The translations under genes and the position numbers were made by a program. From Streptomyces tropicalis (GTDB taxonomy: Bacteria > Actinomycetota > Actinomycetes > Streptomycetales > Streptomycetaceae), in assembly GCF_029269835.1 (NCBI RefSeq), contig NZ_JARJBB010000007.1, positions 124,001-188,000 of the forward strand: 64,000 bases of DNA, written 5' to 3'. The notes under the pieces are model-generated. The model was not told where the DNA came from, made no database searches, and was given only the letters and a program-made list of their open reading frames with translations. Numbering within the stretch: the stretch's first letter is position 1; every line of letters starts with the position of its first letter. This document shows positions 61,086-64,000 of this stretch, one piece after another.

Positions 61086-62108
61086 TCACTGCGCGGGGGC
61101 GAAGGGCACCCGGGTCCAGCTCAGGACCTGCTTGCTGCCGGGGTCGACCGTGACCTTCAGCCAGTCGTCGACGTTGGTCGAGCCGTCGATGGTGACCCGG
61201 GTGAGGTTCGGCGCGGCGGTCTTGACGCCGTAGAAGGACAGCCACTTGGAACCGGTGTCCAGCGGCTTGTCGCTGTTGTAGACGTGACTGTCGCCGTTGA
61301 ACAGGTACACCGAGCCGTGGAACCCGGCCGACTCCTCGGCGATCGCCTTGACGATCGGCTGGAAGGCGTAGTTGTCCGCGTACGACGGGTCGGTGACCGT
61401 CGGGTCGAACATGTCGGCCTGAGTGAGCAGGACGACGGACTTGTTGCGGTCGTGCTCGGCGGCCGCGAAGGTGTCGCGGATCTCCTGCACCACCGCGGCC
61501 GTACGGCCGACGACCTCGGCCGCCTGTTCCGGCGTGGCCGAGGTGTTGCCGGTCCACGGCGCCATGCTGTTGTTGCTGCCGACGATGTGCAGTGCGGCGA
61601 AGGCGACGTCCGCCCGGGTGTACCGGACGTCCTCCGGGTATCCCTGGTCGGCCTGCGAGGTCACCCGGACGCTGTTGCGGCCCAGGGTCCGGTCCGGCTG
61701 GGGGAAGAAGACCTTGCGGATGGCGGCCAGACGCTCCAGCGGGTTGTAGCTTCCGTTGTTGGGCCGGTGGCAGTCGGTCCACTCGTTGTCGCCCACCGTG
61801 TAGACCAGCGGGTCCTCGAACGTGTCGAAGTCCGACTTGATCTTCTGGAAGTAGGCGTCGCTGCAGACGGTGGAGCCGTTCTTGATGTCGCCGAGATGGT
61901 CGACGAACCGCACGTCGGGGTCGGCGTTGATCTGGCGGATGACGTTCGGGAAATCGGCGATCTGGGAGTCGCCGTAGGGAATGTCGCCGATCACGGCGAA
62001 GCTGAAGGGGCTGCTCCCGGAGTCGGCCGTCGCCGACTGGTCCGTCAGCGCGAAGCTGAGGGCGCTCAAGGACACCGCGACGGATGCCGCGCGACGCCAA
62101 TTTCTCAT
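61086..62108 (-). CDS. Secreted metallophosphoesterase
   Basis: 340 aa. The signal RRAASVAVSLSALSFALT is cleaved near ATA, residue ~28. Calcineurin-like motifs: FSFAVIGDIPYGDSQIADFP (GDxxY), RFVDHLGDIKNGSTVCSDAY (GDxxNG-like), YTVGDNEWTDCHRPNN (GDNE) and VYLFNGDSHVYNSDKPLD (GDSH). Together these supply the two-metal site. It should hydrolyse phosphate esters outside the cell. A C-terminal ~60-aa beta region (LTRVTIDGSTNVDDWLKVTV) may be a separate module. Monocistronic with a strong terminator. Confidence 0.9.
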   Translation of the reverse strand: MRNWRRAASVAVSLSALSFALTDQSATADSGSSPFSFAVIGDIPYGDSQIADFPNVIRQINADPDVRFVDHLGDIKNGSTVCSDAYFQKIKSDFDTFEDPLVYTVGDNEWTDCHRPNNGSYNPLERLAAIRKVFFPQPDRTLGRNSVRVTSQADQGYPEDVRYTRADVAFAALHIVGSNNSMAPWTGNTSATPEQAAEVVGRTAAVVQEIRDTFAAAEHDRNKSVVLLTQADMFDPTVTDPSYADNYAFQPIVKAIAEESAGFHGSVYLFNGDSHVYNSDKPLDTGSKWLSFYGVKTAAPNLTRVTIDGSTNVDDWLKVTVDPGSKQVLSWTRVPFAPAQ

Positions 62109-62584
62109 GGAAACCTCCTGTGGTGTGCGGGAGCACTGTTCTGCTCACGTGTGAATTTCACGCCGAACCGGGACGAGTCAGGGGTGAACAGCCGCTGTCC
62201 ACCCAGGGCTTCCGGTGACCTTCCGTCAACCTTCCTGCGGGAGGCCGCCATACGCACTTCCGTGAGCGCTGCGGACAGACGCTCGGCCACGCTCCGCTCG
62301 AGCTCGAGAACGCCGGGACGCACGCAGTGCCCCCGGCAGCCGCAGGAGGTCAGGCGAGGGCGAGGGCATCACGGAACCCCTACGTTTGAACTGGCCGTTC
62401 ACCAGGCGGAGTTGGACGGTGATCTGCCTCGTGGGCAGGGAGGAGCCGCCACCGGTCGTGGAAGCAGGCATTGCACGGGGTCCGGCTCGTACGGTGCACC
62501 GGCATCCTTTGGTGACGGCAGCGTCAGGTTCAGCATGTCCGATCCGTCAGTAGACCACCGTCCGCATGGCCATGCGGTGCTGAC
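62109..62584. other. 476-bp stretch without a supported gene
   Basis: Upstream region of the metallophosphoesterase, with short frames and no domain recognised. The sequence toward 62580 borders a transposase scrap. Confidence 0.4.
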
Positions 62585-62776
62585 ATATCCACGTAGAGCA
62601 CACCAAAGGCGAGTACAAGCAGTGGCGGTCGCTGCAGCGGTTCACCGGACGGCGCGAGACCTACCCCGAAACCCACCTCGCCATCGCCGGCCTCGTCTTC
62701 GGCCAATCCGCCAAGAGGACGACCCGACGCCGCACGAGCATCGCACTGGTGCTCGTCCGACCGGCCGCCTGCTGAT
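62585..62776 (+). pseudogene. Transposase C-terminal scrap
   Basis: The plus-strand peptide HVEHTKGEYKQWRSLQRFTG, RRETYPETHLAIAGLVFGQ resembles the last ~50 aa of IS5-like DDE transposases (VEH.I..LK.WRIL ... R.T..AVAGL). No other part is present. Confidence 0.5.
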
Positions 62777-62834
62777 CGCCCAACAGCCGGTCCGCCGAGC
62801 CGGCACGCTCAGACCTCAATCGCTCGCAAGGTCG

Positions 62835-63212
62835 TTAGCCCGGGTGAGGGTCTTCCTCAACACCGTCCACGTTGGTGACGCCGTGGGGGTGCCTGCTGAG
62901 AGCTTGGGCGAGGGCGACGACCGCGATGAGTCCGGGGACGAAGAGGAGCAGCTGGGCCGCGCTGTAACGGCGAATTTCCGTGGGGGTATCCACGCCTTCC
63001 AGCTCGGCCTCCAGACGGTGCGAGGGGTAGAGCCCGACCGCGTGTACGGCAAGGGCGCCGTAGCTCAGGCCGCACCCGAGCAACCACGCTCCCCAAAACC
63101 AGCCGCCGTGCATCGTGAAGACCACACCGAGCACGACGAAGCAGGCAGTTCCCAGGACGAACTCCGCCAGGACGAGCCTGCGTCGCCTCAGCGTGCCGGT
63201 TGTTCCATACAT
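62835..63212 (-). CDS. Small membrane protein of unknown function
   Basis: 125 aa from ATG 63212 (MYGTTGTLRRRRLVLAEFVL). Three or so membrane segments: LVLAEFVLGTACFVVLGVVF, FWGAWLLGCGLSYGALAVHA, and AAQLLLFVPGLIAVVALAQA, joined by a basic-acidic loop LYPSHRLEAELEGVDTPTEI. The C-terminus is hydrophilic (NVDGVEEDPHPG). It resembles small DUF-type membrane proteins but I cannot name the family. Same strand as the next membrane gene, 233 nt apart. Confidence 0.7.
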   Translation of the reverse strand: MYGTTGTLRRRRLVLAEFVLGTACFVVLGVVFTMHGGWFWGAWLLGCGLSYGALAVHAVGLYPSHRLEAELEGVDTPTEIRRYSAAQLLLFVPGLIAVVALAQALSRHPHGVTNVDGVEEDPHPG

Positions 63213-63445
63213 GTCGATGGCCGCGAACCTGCGGACACTCCATCTCGCTCCCGCCATCCCGTCAGGATGCATCCGTCTGGCGACGGGAGTCCCAGCAAAT
63301 CGTCGGGAACACGGTCTGTCAGCGGGGACCCGGAGCCAACCTTGCGCAGGCAGTAAGTGATGCGAACCGGGGATGCGGGTCGTGGTCGCCGGCCCGGATC
63401 TGTGGAGTCCGTCCTCCGCTCGCCCCCACCGCGACCGGCGGAGCA

Positions 63446-63934
63446 TCACAGCGAGGTGTCGCCCTCAGCGGCTCCTGGCGGCGCGGCCGTCCTCCGGTCC
63501 CTCATGCGTGTGCGGAAGAGCCACCAGAGGAACAGGATCGCCGCCAGAGCATTGAGGTAACCCAAGAGCGAGGCCACGAACAACACGAAGTCGTCGGTGG
63601 GAAGGTCGCGCCCAGCAGCCCCGGACAGATTGTGCACGAGGTAGAAGAGCGCCTCGACCACGAGGAAGGACGCCATGACTAGGACCCCGCCGCGGCGTCG
63701 AGTCACCAGGAGCGCTGTGCCAACGAGGAACCAGACGAAGGTCAGCAGAAGGAGCACGGTCAGGCCGCCCGGACCCCGGCCGAAGCGTCCGTAGAAGTGC
63801 AGGTAGTACGGGACCTGCCACACATAGTTGGCTACCGTGACCACGATCAGGGCCGCCACCTGCCACGGCGCCCAGCACGACGCCCCCCTGAACTGAGCGC
63901 CCTCGACCGGGCGTATGCGCCTGGCAAACCCCAT
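63446..63934 (-). CDS. Four-segment membrane protein of unknown function
   Basis: 162 aa from ATG 63934. Four membrane segments: PWQVAALIVVTVANYVWQVP, GGLTVLLLLTFVWFLVGTAL, GGVLVMASFLVVEALFYLVH, and VLFVASLLGYLNALAAILFL. A cytoplasmic basic tail (FRTRMRDRRTAAPPG) ends the protein. No catalytic motif. Similar to small uncharacterised actinobacterial membrane proteins. Confidence 0.75.
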   Translation of the reverse strand: MGFARRIRPVEGAQFRGASCWAPWQVAALIVVTVANYVWQVPYYLHFYGRFGRGPGGLTVLLLLTFVWFLVGTALLVTRRRGGVLVMASFLVVEALFYLVHNLSGAAGRDLPTDDFVLFVASLLGYLNALAAILFLWWLFRTRMRDRRTAAPPGAAEGDTSL

Positions 63935-64000
63935 GTGTCCCCCTATCTCCGCGGCCCTTTCAGACAGCCAATGCGCGCGACGATGCGCGCGTGGAGCGCA

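Noticed and set aside
60849..63356. 835-codon plus-strand open frame across the metallophosphoesterase and beyond
   Set aside because: Antisense to a gene with clear calcineurin motifs; composition is low-complexity Arg/Gly/Val typical of antisense frames in high-GC DNA.

Overview
The window is very GC-rich actinobacterial DNA. Long reading frames run antisense to real genes, GTG starts are frequent, and genes often overlap by 1 or 4 bases. Tat and lipoprotein signals, PASTA lipoproteins, a SpoIIE-type phosphatase, FG-GAP secreted proteins and abundant insertion-sequence debris all fit a Streptomyces or close relative. The mix of accessory genes, truncated transposases and broken genes looks like a chromosomal arm, a genomic island or a large linear plasmid rather than the conserved core. 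I see no rRNA, no convincing tRNA and no core housekeeping operon.

Layout: 1-2620 is a minus-strand CoA/aldolase catabolic operon (CaiB-like, enoyl-CoA hydratase, DHDPS-like, SDR) in which every gene is frameshifted. 2651-4814 encodes two secreted cell-wall hydrolases. 5106-8230 holds a broken FAD oxidoreductase, a secreted unknown protein, a broken helicase and an IS3 relic. 8304-10519 is a MarR / MFS exporter / DUF1330 operon. 11632-14235 holds two FG-GAP propeller proteins, the first broken. 14435-15769 is a membrane-anchored alpha/beta hydrolase that begins inside a perfect 58-bp palindrome. 16255-17880 contains IS110 and RHS relics and a two-repeat type I-E CRISPR remnant.

17939-24298 is the most coherent system: a four-gene minus-strand operon with 1-nt overlaps, encoding an SseB-like protein, a WXG-like partner, a 1566-aa RHS toxin with a papain-fold tip, and an Imm35-like immunity protein. 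24500-32357 is dominated by IS debris (IS256, IS3, IS982, a complete but frameshifted IS5-type element with terminal repeats, IS21) around a lipoprotein, a DUF4406-like gene, a PPC-domain relic and a carboxylesterase. 32646-37871 holds small membrane proteins, a cysteine-rich 34-aa microprotein, a sensor-domain membrane protein, a Tn3 relic and three consecutive lipoprotein genes.

39067-40521 is a TetR / hydrolase pair whose start codons both lie inside one perfect palindromic operator. It is followed by an IS481 transposase and a sigma-like gene. 42745-46281 is an oxidoreductase cluster (aldo/keto reductases, zinc alcohol dehydrogenase) with a divergent XRE regulator. 47757-54509 holds a GNAT, a dienelactone-hydrolase-like protein lacking its nucleophile, a methyltransferase, a polysaccharide deacetylase lipoprotein, an IS5 transposase and two unknown genes. 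54920-60569 pairs a PAS-GAF-PP2C phosphatase with a sulfur-handling region: two CsoR/CstR-type operators, a broken persulfide dioxygenase, a rhodanese, a truncated TauE-type exporter, a ZIP transporter and a methanethiol oxidase. The window closes with a secreted metallophosphoesterase and two small membrane proteins.

Many lesions are single-base shifts in G/C runs. Read-level checking is needed before the broken genes are accepted as biological pseudogenes.
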